From Actinomycetota bacterium (GTDB taxonomy: Bacteria > Actinomycetota > Geothermincolia > Geothermincolales > RBG-13-55-18): a stretch of 64,000 nucleotides of DNA. This document shows positions 52,211 through 61,048 of the stretch, one piece after another. The notes beneath the pieces are model-generated. The model was not told the origin of the DNA, did not search any database, and worked only from the letters and a program-made list of their open reading frames with translations. Position numbers and translations under genes: made by a program. The stretch covers positions 1 to 64,000 of the forward strand of contig JABLXL010000010.1 of NCBI GenBank assembly GCA_013178005.1, in the 5' to 3' direction. Each line of letters starts with the position of its first letter. Within the stretch, counting starts at the first letter, position 1.

Positions 52211-53203
52211 TTACCTGGCGAAGGGTGGGCGCGCCCGCGCAAACGTCCTCAGGTCGCCCAAGCTATCCGCCTCTTCCTCCCTGATCTCGCGGCCGGTCAG
52301 CTTGAGGAAAACGTCATCCAGGGTGGGGCGGTGGAGGCTTATGGCCTGGATGCGAACCCCCAATTCCCTTATCACCCTGGGGATGAACTCCTCGCCCCGC
52401 TCGACCTTAAAACATACGCAATCGCGGTCCTCGAGGATGTTGACTCCGAAGCGCTCCTTCAACTCGACCTCCGCCTTAGCGTCGTCCTCCGTCTTGACCC
52501 TGATCACGTCGCCGCCCACCATGTTCTTGAGGTTCTCGGGCGTGTCCAGGGCGATGATCTTCCCATGGTCTATGATGGCTATGCGGTCGCAGTGCTCGGC
52601 CTCCTCCATGTAATGGGTGGTCAGGAAAATGGTGTTTCCCTCCCGCTTCTTAAGGCCGTCGATGTAATCCCAGATATGGCTCCTGGTCTGGGGATCGAGC
52701 CCGATGGTGGGCTCGTCCAGGAATAGCACCTTGGGGCTGTGCAGCAGTCCCCGCGCTATCTCGAGCCTTCTCTTCATGCCCCCCGAGTAGGTGATGACCA
52801 GGTCGTCGGCTCGATCCAGCAGGTCCACCATTTCCAGCACTTCCTTCTTTCTCGCCTCCCTTTCGGAGGCGGGAATGGCGTAGATGACGGCGTGGAAGTC
52901 GAGGTTCTCGTTGGCGGTGAGGCGGTCGTCCAGGCTGGGATCCTGGAAGACCAGCCCGATGGACTCGCGCACCTCGTTTTTCTGGGTGCGTATGTCGTAC
53001 CCGTTGACCTTAGCCGACCCCTCGGTCGGGGTGAGCAGGGTGCAGAGCATGTTGATGGTGGTCGTCTTCCCCGCGCCGTTGGGTCCCAGGAAGCCGAAAA
53101 CCTCCCCGCGATCGACCTTGAAGGATACCCCGGCCACCGCCGTAAGCTCCCCGAACCTCTTGACCAGGCCGTCGACCTCCACCGCGTATCCGTCCGCTTT
53201 CAT
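52211..53203 (-). CDS. DrrA-like ABC transporter ATPase
   Basis: The 330-aa ATPase of the DrrA/CcmA group has Walker A GPNGAGKTT, VFQDPSLDDRLTANENL, signature YSGGMKRRLEIA, Walker B VLFLDEPTIGLD and TTHYMEEAEHCD. A DUF4162-like C-terminal regulatory extension follows (about 225-320). It partners the ABC-2 permease downstream and is likely controlled by the upstream MarR protein. Confidence 0.93.
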   Translation of the reverse strand: MKADGYAVEVDGLVKRFGELTAVAGVSFKVDRGEVFGFLGPNGAGKTTTINMLCTLLTPTEGSAKVNGYDIRTQKNEVRESIGLVFQDPSLDDRLTANENLDFHAVIYAIPASEREARKKEVLEMVDLLDRADDLVITYSGGMKRRLEIARGLLHSPKVLFLDEPTIGLDPQTRSHIWDYIDGLKKREGNTIFLTTHYMEEAEHCDRIAIIDHGKIIALDTPENLKNMVGGDVIRVKTEDDAKAEVELKERFGVNILEDRDCVCFKVERGEEFIPRVIRELGVRIQAISLHRPTLDDVFLKLTGREIREEEADSLGDLRTFARARPPFAR

Positions 53204-53264
53204 CTCCTCATCTTAGCCTTTCTCTTCCGTACCTCAGCGCCGTTAGCAGGCCGAGCCGTTGACG

Positions 53265-53756
53265 CTATCCTTTATCGCCGGCGGGCGCGCGCGACAATCG
53301 CCCCGCGAGCTCCTCGAGGAAATCCACCAGGCCGGCGAGCTTTTCCGCGTCCTCGTCGCTCGTCAACCGCATGAACTCATACTTCTGCTGATCCCATAGG
53401 CGGCGCATGATCCTCTCTCCCTCGCTCGTCAGGCTCACCAAGGTCACGCGGCGGTTTCCGGGATCTTTGCGGCGACTCAGCATCCCCTTCTCGCAGAGCC
53501 CGTCAATCATGCGGCTCGCGGTGGGGGCGGCGACCATCATCATGTCGGAGACCTGGGTCACGCTGAGCTCGCCATGGGCTCCCACCATCTTCATGAGGAA
53601 GAACTGCGGGCCGGTTACCCCGTGCTCGCCCATGGCCTTGCGGAAGATGGAGCCCCGCATGCGCATTATCGCCCCAAGGCTCTCGACGAAACGTTCCGCG
53701 AGATCCTCGCGTACCGGAGCTTCCTTCCGAGTTACCTCGCGCTTACATTTAGCCAT
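53265..53756 (-). CDS. MarR-family transcriptional regulator
   Basis: The 163-aa winged-helix repressor has GVTGPQFFLMKMVGAHGELSVTQVSDMMMVAAPTASRMIDGLCEKGMLSRRKDPGNRRVTLVSLTSEGERIM, with the DR-x-R-like wing. It starts at ATG 53756, in the middle of a perfect inverted repeat (53747-53763) and without a Shine-Dalgarno site, so the mRNA may be leaderless and self-repressed. It lies 61 bp upstream of the drrAB-like genes and probably regulates them. Confidence 0.9.
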   Translation of the reverse strand: MAKCKREVTRKEAPVREDLAERFVESLGAIMRMRGSIFRKAMGEHGVTGPQFFLMKMVGAHGELSVTQVSDMMMVAAPTASRMIDGLCEKGMLSRRKDPGNRRVTLVSLTSEGERIMRRLWDQQKYEFMRLTSDEDAEKLAGLVDFLEELAGRLSRAPAGDKG

Positions 53757-53763
53757 GCTAAAT
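53747..53763 (-). promoter_or_regulatory. Inverted-repeat operator over MarR start codon
   Basis: ATTTAGCCATGCTAAAT, a perfect 7-3-7 palindrome, has its centre as the start codon of the minus-strand MarR gene. A TAGATT -10-like element lies just upstream, as expected for a leaderless, self-repressed promoter. Confidence 0.65.
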
Positions 53764-53991
53764 AATCTAGGCGATGGGGTTCTCCGCGTCAAGCACTTCG
53801 GCCTGACGCAGGTCATACACAACGAGATCGCCGCGGGGCGACGGGTTGATATGGGGGCGTTGGCTGGAAGGGTGCGTTTGCGCGCCATGGCGGGATACGG
53901 GGTAAGATGGTTCCAGCAGCGGTTGCACGGCAGCGCCGGAAAAGCCGCGGGCAGCGGTTCCCCTGCGATACGGCGGGAAAAGGAGGAGGTC

Positions 53992-54279
53992 GTGGATATA
54001 ACGTCGTTCCAGAGGATGATAGCCGATATCTACCTCGACAGGGACGGGCGGCGGGGCACCTGGGAAACATACGCCTGGTTGGTGGAGGAGGTGGGGGAGC
54101 TTGCGCGCGCGCTGCGCTCGGGGGACGAGGAATCCCTGCGCGAGGAATTCGCGGACGTGTTCGCCTGGCTCGCGAGCCTCGCCAACCTCCGCGGGATAGA
54201 CCTGGCGGAGGCGGCGGGCAAGTACGCCGGCGGCTGCCCCAAATGCCTTCGGACGCCCTGTTCGTGCCCGGAGGCATGA
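53992..54279 (+). CDS. MazG-like nucleotide pyrophosphohydrolase
   Basis: This 95-aa protein resembles MazG-type NTP pyrophosphohydrolases: TYAWLVEEVGELARALRSGD with the EEvgE motif, and EFADVFAWLASLANLRGIDL with the second acidic motif (EE-x12-28-E-x-x-D). It ends in a small cysteine cluster (CPKCLRTPCSC). It likely hydrolyses non-canonical or excess NTPs. Starts with GTG 53992, 6 nt after AAGGAGGAGG; longer upstream frames are antisense to the MarR gene. Confidence 0.82.
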   Translation: MDITSFQRMIADIYLDRDGRRGTWETYAWLVEEVGELARALRSGDEESLREEFADVFAWLASLANLRGIDLAEAAGKYAGGCPKCLRTPCSCPEA

Positions 54280-54333
54280 GGGACAGGGCTCGTCATCGGG
54301 GCAGGTGCGGTGACTCTGAATCCGCCGGAGGCG

Positions 54334-55398
54334 TCAGGCGGTCGTCGCTTCGACCAGCAGGTCTCCGTCCTCCCTTTCCTCCCATTCCACCCTGCCGTCA
54401 CGGCCTGTCACCAGCTCGAAGATCCCCCACACCAGGCCCGCGAGCACCGGCTCCAGGCAGGGGTTCTCGATATGGAAGCGCAGCCTGTTCTCGCCCCATT
54501 CCAGCCCCACGAGGTTGCCCAGGCCGCGCAGGGCCAAGGCGCGGCGCAGGTCCTCCCGCGACCTCGCCTCCTCCATCCCGTAAAATCCGCTGCGCAGGAA
54601 GCGTCGCTGTGCCTCCGCCACCACCCTGGGGATCTCCTCGCCCAGCTCCTTCTCCAGCTCGGAGATAACGGCGTCCAGGGTGGCTGGGCCCAAGGCCACC
54701 ATGCGGCGACCGCTCTCCCGGTGCAGAATCACGCCGCGCTCCGGTATCCACTCGTAGAAGGAAAGGGCGCGCGGCAGCCCGCACACGGGGCAACGCTCCA
54801 GCTCGATATCCCCCTCCTTGTTGGCATAGGGCTTCGCCTTGAGCCTCTCCTGCAGCTCCAGGGGGTGGGGGGTGATGTGGGCGGTTATCTCGTATTCCCC
54901 CGGAGACACCTCCACGTGCGTTATCCCCACCTCGCGCCTGTCTATGGCGTTGAATGAACCCGCGAGGTCGCCGCTGAAGAGCGGGAGCGAGTAAAGCTCG
55001 CTCGCGCTTATGGTCACGTAATCGCCCTCGCTGTGGGCGCGGCGCATGCGGGCCAACTCGACCATGCCGTACCCCATGACCCTCCCCAGGGCGGTGACGT
55101 TGCGGATCACCGGCCTTACCCCCACCAGCCTCACCACCGCCTTCACCACCCCAGGCAACATATGGTCGACGAAGTCGTAGGTGGCCCTGCGCTTGGCCTC
55201 GACGATGATGCGGTCTATGGGAATGCCGAGGATCTCCTCCACTCCCTGGAAGGTGGAGGTTATGTTGTCGAGCTCGATGAAGATCATGCGGTGATCCGGG
55301 TTCTTGCTCTGGACGATGGTACCGTTCTTCAGCCACGCGTGCTCTCGCGCGAAACGCCTGGGGACCCCGCATTCACGGCAGGGCTTCAAAGCCACCAT
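54334..55398 (-). CDS. Two-repeat CxxC-PR protein, unknown family (copy 2)
   Basis: The 354-aa paralogue of the protein at 45745-46869 has two halves, each beginning CRECGVPRRFAREHAWLKNGTI or CPVCGLPRALSFYEWIPERGVI, followed by a basic R/H-R-M turn. Each continues into a domain with IIVEAKRRATYDFVDHML or VVAEAQRRFLRSGFYGM helices and an EYEITAHITPHPLE or NRLRFHIENPCLE strand. AGGGGGG 7 nt upstream supports ATG 55398. Divergence between copies is high, but residue order of the Cys motifs and W/G positions is shared. Function unknown. Confidence 0.75.
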   Translation of the reverse strand: MVALKPCRECGVPRRFAREHAWLKNGTIVQSKNPDHRMIFIELDNITSTFQGVEEILGIPIDRIIVEAKRRATYDFVDHMLPGVVKAVVRLVGVRPVIRNVTALGRVMGYGMVELARMRRAHSEGDYVTISASELYSLPLFSGDLAGSFNAIDRREVGITHVEVSPGEYEITAHITPHPLELQERLKAKPYANKEGDIELERCPVCGLPRALSFYEWIPERGVILHRESGRRMVALGPATLDAVISELEKELGEEIPRVVAEAQRRFLRSGFYGMEEARSREDLRRALALRGLGNLVGLEWGENRLRFHIENPCLEPVLAGLVWGIFELVTGRDGRVEWEEREDGDLLVEATTA

Positions 55399-55670
55399 CA
55401 CACATCCCCCCTGACTCCTCACCTACCGCTCGCCGGCGGCGCGCACATAATCCCTTTAAGAGCTCGCCTTCCCAGCCGCTTCCATATGTTAGTTACTTCT
55501 TCGTAACTCGCCCCTTACCCTCTTACCGATTGTCTGTGTTTTCTTCATGGCAGAAAAGAAACCGCATTTGCTTCTCCATGAGCATTCCCTGGTTTCATTA
55601 TCGGCAGTACGGGAAGGGACGTGAAGCGCCGCGGTCGAACCGTCGAAACTCCGCGGCGCCCATGAGTACC

Positions 55671-55785
55671 TATGCCTTTCGGAAAAGGGAGAGGGAATGG
55701 GTGTAGAAAGGGGGCGGCGCAACTTGATTTCACCGATGTTTATCTTTGCCTTTCTTAGAAAGGGAGTGGGAATTAGTGGAGGGAT
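55671..55785. repeat. 74-bp-period degenerate repeat in gene-free gap
   Basis: TATGCCTTTCGGAAAAGGGA (55671) and the following GAGGGAATGGGTG recur as TTTGCCTTTCTTAGAAAGGG (55745) and AGTGGGAATTAGTGG. The rest of 55399-55933 holds no gene or RNA that I can support. Confidence 0.55.
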
Positions 55786-55933
55786 AAAACAGCGATAAAC
55801 CGGCGCGGCTTGGCGGCAGCGATGTGCATCGTCGTTTCTGCGCCGGCGTGTTGCTCGTTCTCAAGCCTTAAAAAGGGCATCTTGAGCGCTTTTCTGCCCG
55901 GGAGGCGCCGTGGAGCGCGGGGCCTGGGACCGA

Positions 55934-57403
55934 TCAATAATAGATCCACTCGAAGCGGGAGCGGCGGTCCGCCCAGTCCGCGGCGGCCTGGAGCAGGGGA
56001 CGGCGCAGTTTCCAGGGGACCTTCTCCGCCATCAGCACCCGGTCCAGGGCTCCCGCCGCAGCCTTTCCCGCCTTCCCCGCCTCGTAGAGGCGGGAATAGA
56101 GCTCGGCGAGGGGGTAGAACTTCTCCTTGGCGAAGGAATACACGGGGCTGCGGAATGCCGGGACCTCCAGGGCGCTGCGCCCGTCGAAGATGGTGTCCAC
56201 GTGCCGACCCGAGAGGTATCCCTTCTCCTCACAGTATGAGTAAAGGCGCGTGTTAGGGTAGGGATGGTAGGTGGAAACCTGCATGCAGTGCGGGCGGGCC
56301 ATGGCGTTGATCTTTATGGTGTCCAGCAGGGAGGACAGGTCCTCGTCGGGCAGCGCGGTCATGTTGGTGGACACGGTCTTGATGCCGTAACTCCGGCAGA
56401 GGCGGAAGGCGCGCACGATGTCCCGGTTGGACATGTGCCGGTTGAGCACCTTCCTCCTCATCTCCTCGTTGCCGCTCTCGATGCCCATGCATATCACCGA
56501 GCACCCGGCGCGGGCGAAGAGGGCCACCGTCTCCTCGTCCAGCACGTTAACCCTGGAGTTGCAGATGAAGGGGAGGTCCACCTCCTCCCGGTAGCGCTCC
56601 ACCAGCTCGCGGAACCACTCCCGGTCCAAGGTGAGGATGTCGTCGTCGAAACGTATGTACCGCAGGCGGCGTCCGGTGTCGGCCGCGATGATGGCGTGTA
56701 TCTCGCGCATCACGTTGTCCACGCTGCGGAAGCGCACGTAGCTGCGGCGGTTGGGGTAGATGCTGCGCTGGGCATGGTTGGAGCAATAGGTGCAGCTGTA
56801 AGGGCATCCCCGGGAGGCCATGAGGGTGCCCCTTTCGTGCTGCTGCTCGCAGAAATTCGCGGGGTCGAAGATCTCCCGGTCGGGAAGGGGCAGGGAATCC
56901 AGGTCCTCCACCAGGGGGCGCACCGGGTTGCGCGTTATCTCCTCGCCCCTCCTCACCCACAGGGAAGCTATCCGCGAGGGATCGCGGCCTTCCTCCAGGG
57001 CGGCGCAGAGCTCCGCCAGCGCTTCCTCCCCCTCTCCAAGGCATACCGCGTCCAGGGGCGCGTCGCGCAGCGCGCCCTCCGGGTCAAGGGTGGGGTGGGC
57101 GCCGCCGCATACCGTGAAAAGGCCGGTGCCTTCCTTGATCCAGCTCACCCAGCGTCGCACGTGGGGGAACATGTGGGTGGTGCTGGAAACCGCTACCAGG
57201 TCGGGCGATTCCCGGGCTACCATGTCCAGGAGCTCCTCCCTTTTCACCGGCCGCACCAGGTGGATGAGGGAAGTGCGATGCCCTTCCCTCTTCAAGTAGG
57301 CGGAGAGGTACCCTATGCCTAGGTAGATGCGGCCCTCGGGGAGATAGCGCTCCTCGTCGTACTGGAAGAAATCCGGGTAAAGGAAGGTGACCTTCAAGCC
57401 CAT
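55934..57403 (-). CDS. B12-binding-domain radical SAM protein
   Basis: The 489-aa protein has an N-terminal cobalamin-binding-like Rossmann domain (FLYPDFFQYDEERYLPEGRIYLGIGYLSAYLKREGH...VAVSSTTHMFP...VCGGAHPTLDPE), then a radical SAM domain with CPYSCTYCSN (C-x3-C-x2-C). Such proteins often methylate or rearrange lipids, hopanoids or cofactors. Its gene lies 19 bp downstream of the geranylgeranyl-reductase-like gene, suggesting lipid or isoprenoid chemistry. The cobalamin-binding His motif is not obvious. Confidence 0.88.
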   Translation of the reverse strand: MGLKVTFLYPDFFQYDEERYLPEGRIYLGIGYLSAYLKREGHRTSLIHLVRPVKREELLDMVARESPDLVAVSSTTHMFPHVRRWVSWIKEGTGLFTVCGGAHPTLDPEGALRDAPLDAVCLGEGEEALAELCAALEEGRDPSRIASLWVRRGEEITRNPVRPLVEDLDSLPLPDREIFDPANFCEQQHERGTLMASRGCPYSCTYCSNHAQRSIYPNRRSYVRFRSVDNVMREIHAIIAADTGRRLRYIRFDDDILTLDREWFRELVERYREEVDLPFICNSRVNVLDEETVALFARAGCSVICMGIESGNEEMRRKVLNRHMSNRDIVRAFRLCRSYGIKTVSTNMTALPDEDLSSLLDTIKINAMARPHCMQVSTYHPYPNTRLYSYCEEKGYLSGRHVDTIFDGRSALEVPAFRSPVYSFAKEKFYPLAELYSRLYEAGKAGKAAAGALDRVLMAEKVPWKLRRPLLQAAADWADRRSRFEWIYY

Positions 57404-57422
57404 GGTCCCGTCGCCGTCCCTC

Positions 57423-58604
57423 TCATAGCGGGTGATCCGACCTGCGGCAGTTCATGAGGAAACGCCCCATCTTGTCCCCCAGCCTGGGGAAGCGGGAGGT
57501 TGTGAAGAGCAGGGGGTTCACGAACCACGGGGTGTTGCCGTAGCGGATGGCCATGGTCCCCAGCCGGAAGTATCGCCGGTAGTGCCATTCCAGGATGCGA
57601 CGGTAGTTCTCCACCAGGCCCGGATCTCCTGAGCGCAGCGCCGCCGCCAGCGTCTCCCCCGCCCAACGTCCGCTCTCCAGGGCATAGGTGATGCCTTCGC
57701 CGCTGATGGGGTTGGTCATGGAGGCCGCGTCTCCCACCAGCAGGACGTTCCCCCTCACGGGGACCGACCCTCCCAGGCCCACGCGCAGGAGGGCGCCGCG
57801 GGGCTTCCCCAGCGGCTCGGCGTGGCGCAGTTTCCTTGCGGCGTGACGGGTGCGTTCCACGAAGGCCTCGAAGACGCGGTTTACGTTTAGGCCGTGCTTC
57901 GCGCGTGCGTAGAACATGAAGCCCGCGCCGACGTTCACGATCTCTCCGTCCACGGGGAAGATCCACCCGCAAGCCGGCGAGATGGCGTCCTCGGGGTAGA
58001 TCTCCAGGAAGTCGGAAACGCCCTCGGCTCCCCGCATGTAACACCGCACTGAAACGCCCAGGTAAAGGGGGTCGCGGTTGAGCATCCCCAGCTCTCCGCC
58101 CACCAGGGAGACGGGGCCGTCCGCGCCCACGACGTAGCGGGCGGCAATCTCCAAGCGCTCACCCTCGCGTTCCGCCTCCACCCCGGGGATGCGGCCGTCC
58201 CGCGGGGGAAGCAGACCGGTGACCCTGCAGCCCTCCCAGACCTCTGCTCCCAGCTCCTGGGCGTGCCGCAGGAGGATGTAATCGAGGCTCCGCCTGGGCA
58301 CCACGTAGCCATGGTCCGGGTAGCGGCTGCCCATGGGGTAGCGGACCTCGGTGAGCCCTCCCCGGGTGGCGTAGAAGCGTATGCCGGAGGTGCGCTGGAA
58401 GCGCCCCTCGAGCTCTCCGCGCAGCCCCAGGCGGTACAGGGCATGCACGGCCCGCGGCGCGACGCCGTCCCCGCAGGTCTTGTCACGAGGAAACCTCTCC
58501 CTGTCCAGCAGGAGCACCCGGAACCCGTGCGGGGCGAGGGCGCACGCGGCGGCGCTCCCTCCTGGGCCGGCTCCCACGATGACCACGTCGTATTCCCCAT
58601 TCAT
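57423..58604 (-). CDS. Geranylgeranyl reductase family flavoprotein
   Basis: The 393-aa FAD-dependent oxidoreductase has the N-terminal dinucleotide motif VVIVGAGPGGSAAACALA, DRERFPRDKTCGDGVAPRA (family-typical KxCGgG region), YVVGADGPVS and the GDAASMTNPISGEGITYALESG motif near the C-terminus. The family saturates isoprenoid chains of lipids and quinones (menaquinone, archaeal-type lipids); the substrate here is unknown. Upstream gene of the radical SAM pair. Confidence 0.9.
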   Translation of the reverse strand: MNGEYDVVIVGAGPGGSAAACALAPHGFRVLLLDRERFPRDKTCGDGVAPRAVHALYRLGLRGELEGRFQRTSGIRFYATRGGLTEVRYPMGSRYPDHGYVVPRRSLDYILLRHAQELGAEVWEGCRVTGLLPPRDGRIPGVEAEREGERLEIAARYVVGADGPVSLVGGELGMLNRDPLYLGVSVRCYMRGAEGVSDFLEIYPEDAISPACGWIFPVDGEIVNVGAGFMFYARAKHGLNVNRVFEAFVERTRHAARKLRHAEPLGKPRGALLRVGLGGSVPVRGNVLLVGDAASMTNPISGEGITYALESGRWAGETLAAALRSGDPGLVENYRRILEWHYRRYFRLGTMAIRYGNTPWFVNPLLFTTSRFPRLGDKMGRFLMNCRRSDHPL

Positions 58605-58928
58605 GGCGTCGATTATAGCACGGGCAGCTCGAGCAACTTTTTCCTCCCCCGAGCCGCCCCGGTCTCGGGATCGGAGAAGGCCGCCACGGTTCCGGAGCGT
58701 GAAGGGGGCCGCGATAGGCCGCCCCTAAGACGGGCGCTTCCCGTTACCGGGAAGGACCGCGATGCCGCCCCGGCGACGGGTTACGCGAGGGGCAAGAGAA
58801 TATCGAAAAGCCCCGGACAGCGGGTTAACCACAACTGCCCGGGGTATGGGTGGCCTCGACCACCAGGTATTGACCGGTGGCGGGCTATAGATGTAGCCGC
58901 TCCGCCTCTCGGCGTGCGCCGAACCCGC
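58605..58928. other. Gene-free gap
   Basis: About 320 bp between the flavoprotein start and the PknB stop. I see no gene, clear promoter or terminator. Confidence 0.45.
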
Positions 58929-60728
58929 TTAAGCGGAGCGTCCCACGAAGATGCGCACGTTGTAGCCGGTGTCCACCATGGCCCCGGGCAAAGGCACCTG
59001 GTCGATGACCTCGCCCACCTCAGCGGGATCGGAGGTGTCCTGGTAGATCACGGTATAGTTCAAGCCGGCGTCATTTAGGATCTGCTTGGCGTCGGCCTCC
59101 TTCTCGCCCCGCACGTCGGGCACGCTGATGGTGGAGGGCCCTGTGCTCACCACTATGGTCACCGTGCTCCCCTCGAGCACTTTCTGGTTGGCCAGGGGGC
59201 TCTGCCTTATGACCCTGCCCTCGGCTACCTCCGAGCTGGATTCCTCGGTCACCGACACCTGGAAGCCGGCCTTCTTCAGGGTATCCTCGGCGTCCGCCTG
59301 CTTCATGCCCACCACGTCGGGCACGGCCACCTTCTTCTGCTCCACCCCGACCTCAAGCCTCACCGTGGTGCCCGGCGAGATCAGCTTTCCGGCGGCGGGG
59401 CTTTGAGAGAGCACCGCGTTTACCTCCTCCTCGTCCTCGGTGGGGACGCTCTTTATCTCGATCACCAGGATGCCCAGCTTCTTGAGGGCGTCCTCGGCCT
59501 CGTCGCGGCTCATTCCCTCGACCTCGGGCATGCGCAATTCGCGGGTGACGGTGAGGTTGACCTTTTCCCCCTTGGCCAGCAGGGTGCCCCATTCCGGGTC
59601 CTGGGAGACCACCAGGTCGGCTTGCTCCGACTCGTCCTCGATGTACTTGTCCTTCACCTCTCCCAGCTTGAGGCCCAGGCTCTCCAGGGTGCTCGTGGCT
59701 TTCTCCAGGGTCATCCCCTGCAGGTTGGGGACCTCTACCTTGCTTCCACCTCCCCCCAGCACCAGCGCGAGCACCACGCCCGTCACCGCCAGGACGGCGA
59801 CCACCGCCGCCGCCACCGCCCAGAGCCACCTTGGCCTGCCGTCGTCCGCGGCAGGCACGGGAGCCGCGGCCGCCGTCCGCCCTGGAAGGACGGGGGTGGC
59901 GGAGACCGGCATTCCCTCGAGGAAGCGCAGCAGGTCCGCCTTCATCTCCTGCGCTGTCTGGAAGCGGTTGGCGGGATTCTTGGCCATGGCCTTCATCACC
60001 ACGGCCTCGAGTGCGGCCGGTATCTCGGGGTCGATGACCGAGGGCGGGATCGGGTCCTCGCGCACCTGGCGGTAGGTGACGGTCACGGGGTTGGGATCGT
60101 CGAAAGGTACCCTCCCCGTGAGCATCTCGTAGAGCACCACGCCTAGGGAGTAGATGTCGGACCTGCCGTCCACCGCCAGCCCCTGCGCCTGCTCGGGGGA
60201 GATATACTGCGGGGTCCCCATGACCATTCCCGTCTGGGTCATGCCCCCTCCGTTCCCCTCGCGGGCGATCCCGAAATCCATCACCTTCACCCTGCCGAGG
60301 TCGGTGATGAAGATGTTGTGTGGCTTGATGTCACGGTGGACCAGGTTGTGGCGGTGGGCGAACTGCAGGGCGGCGCTTATCTCCGCCGCTATCTCCGCCG
60401 CCCGCTCCGGCAGCAGGCGGCCTTCGGATCGCAGGATCTCCTTGAGGTCTCGGCCTTCCACGTACTCCATGACGATGTAGTAGAGCTCTCCCTCGTTTCC
60501 CCAGTCGTAGATGTTCACGATATTGGGGTGGTTGAGGTTGGCGGCCGCCTGGGCCTCGTGACGGAACCTCTGGATGAACACGGGATCGGCCGCGTACTGC
60601 GCGTGGAGGACCTTCACCGCCACTTCCCTGCCCAACAGCAGGTCGTCGGCGAGGTAGACGTCGGCCATGCCTCCGCTGCCAAGTTTTTCCTTGATGCGAT
60701 AGCGCTGGTTGAAAACCTTTCCCAGCAT
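58929..60728 (-). CDS. pknB: PASTA-domain serine/threonine kinase PknB
   Basis: The 599-aa kinase has a complete catalytic domain: Gly loop GSGGMADVYLA, K39, HRDIKPHN (131-138), DFG (151-153) and a TQTGMVMGTPQYISPEQ activation segment. A single membrane helix (WLWAVAAAVVAVLAVTGVVLALVL, about 300-323) is followed by four extracellular PASTA repeats (VEVPNLQGMTLEKA..., MPEVEGMSRDEAEDAL..., VAVPDVVGMKQADAEDTL..., ISVPDVRGEKEADAKQIL...). It senses muropeptides or lipid II and controls cell wall growth and division. ATG 60728 follows GAGGACAAG. It lies downstream of the pseudokinase and pbpA genes. The gap 60729-61048 shows nothing. Confidence 0.95.
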   Translation of the reverse strand: MLGKVFNQRYRIKEKLGSGGMADVYLADDLLLGREVAVKVLHAQYAADPVFIQRFRHEAQAAANLNHPNIVNIYDWGNEGELYYIVMEYVEGRDLKEILRSEGRLLPERAAEIAAEISAALQFAHRHNLVHRDIKPHNIFITDLGRVKVMDFGIAREGNGGGMTQTGMVMGTPQYISPEQAQGLAVDGRSDIYSLGVVLYEMLTGRVPFDDPNPVTVTYRQVREDPIPPSVIDPEIPAALEAVVMKAMAKNPANRFQTAQEMKADLLRFLEGMPVSATPVLPGRTAAAAPVPAADDGRPRWLWAVAAAVVAVLAVTGVVLALVLGGGGSKVEVPNLQGMTLEKATSTLESLGLKLGEVKDKYIEDESEQADLVVSQDPEWGTLLAKGEKVNLTVTRELRMPEVEGMSRDEAEDALKKLGILVIEIKSVPTEDEEEVNAVLSQSPAAGKLISPGTTVRLEVGVEQKKVAVPDVVGMKQADAEDTLKKAGFQVSVTEESSSEVAEGRVIRQSPLANQKVLEGSTVTIVVSTGPSTISVPDVRGEKEADAKQILNDAGLNYTVIYQDTSDPAEVGEVIDQVPLPGAMVDTGYNVRIFVGRSA

Positions 60729-61048
60729 CTTGTCCTCATACCTCCGATGAACCTCAGGGGGCACCCGGTGTCCTGCCCGGAAGCGCCTTCCTCACCATGC
60801 GGGGCGCCTTGTTCCGCCTTTGCCGCCCTCGAGATTGTTTTCCATGCGCCGGGTCCCTAATCCTTTAAAACCAGGACACCCCGGAACGCGGACTCGCGCC
60901 CGGGAGCCAGCCGCTTCATCCACGACCTGTCTCGCCGGACCGGACGCCGCCCGACTTTCCTTTCTGCCCCGCCATAACCGGCGGAAGCAACCCTCCAAGC
61001 GTATATATGAAGCCTTTCGGGACAGGCATGTTCCCCGGAGCCCCTCCC

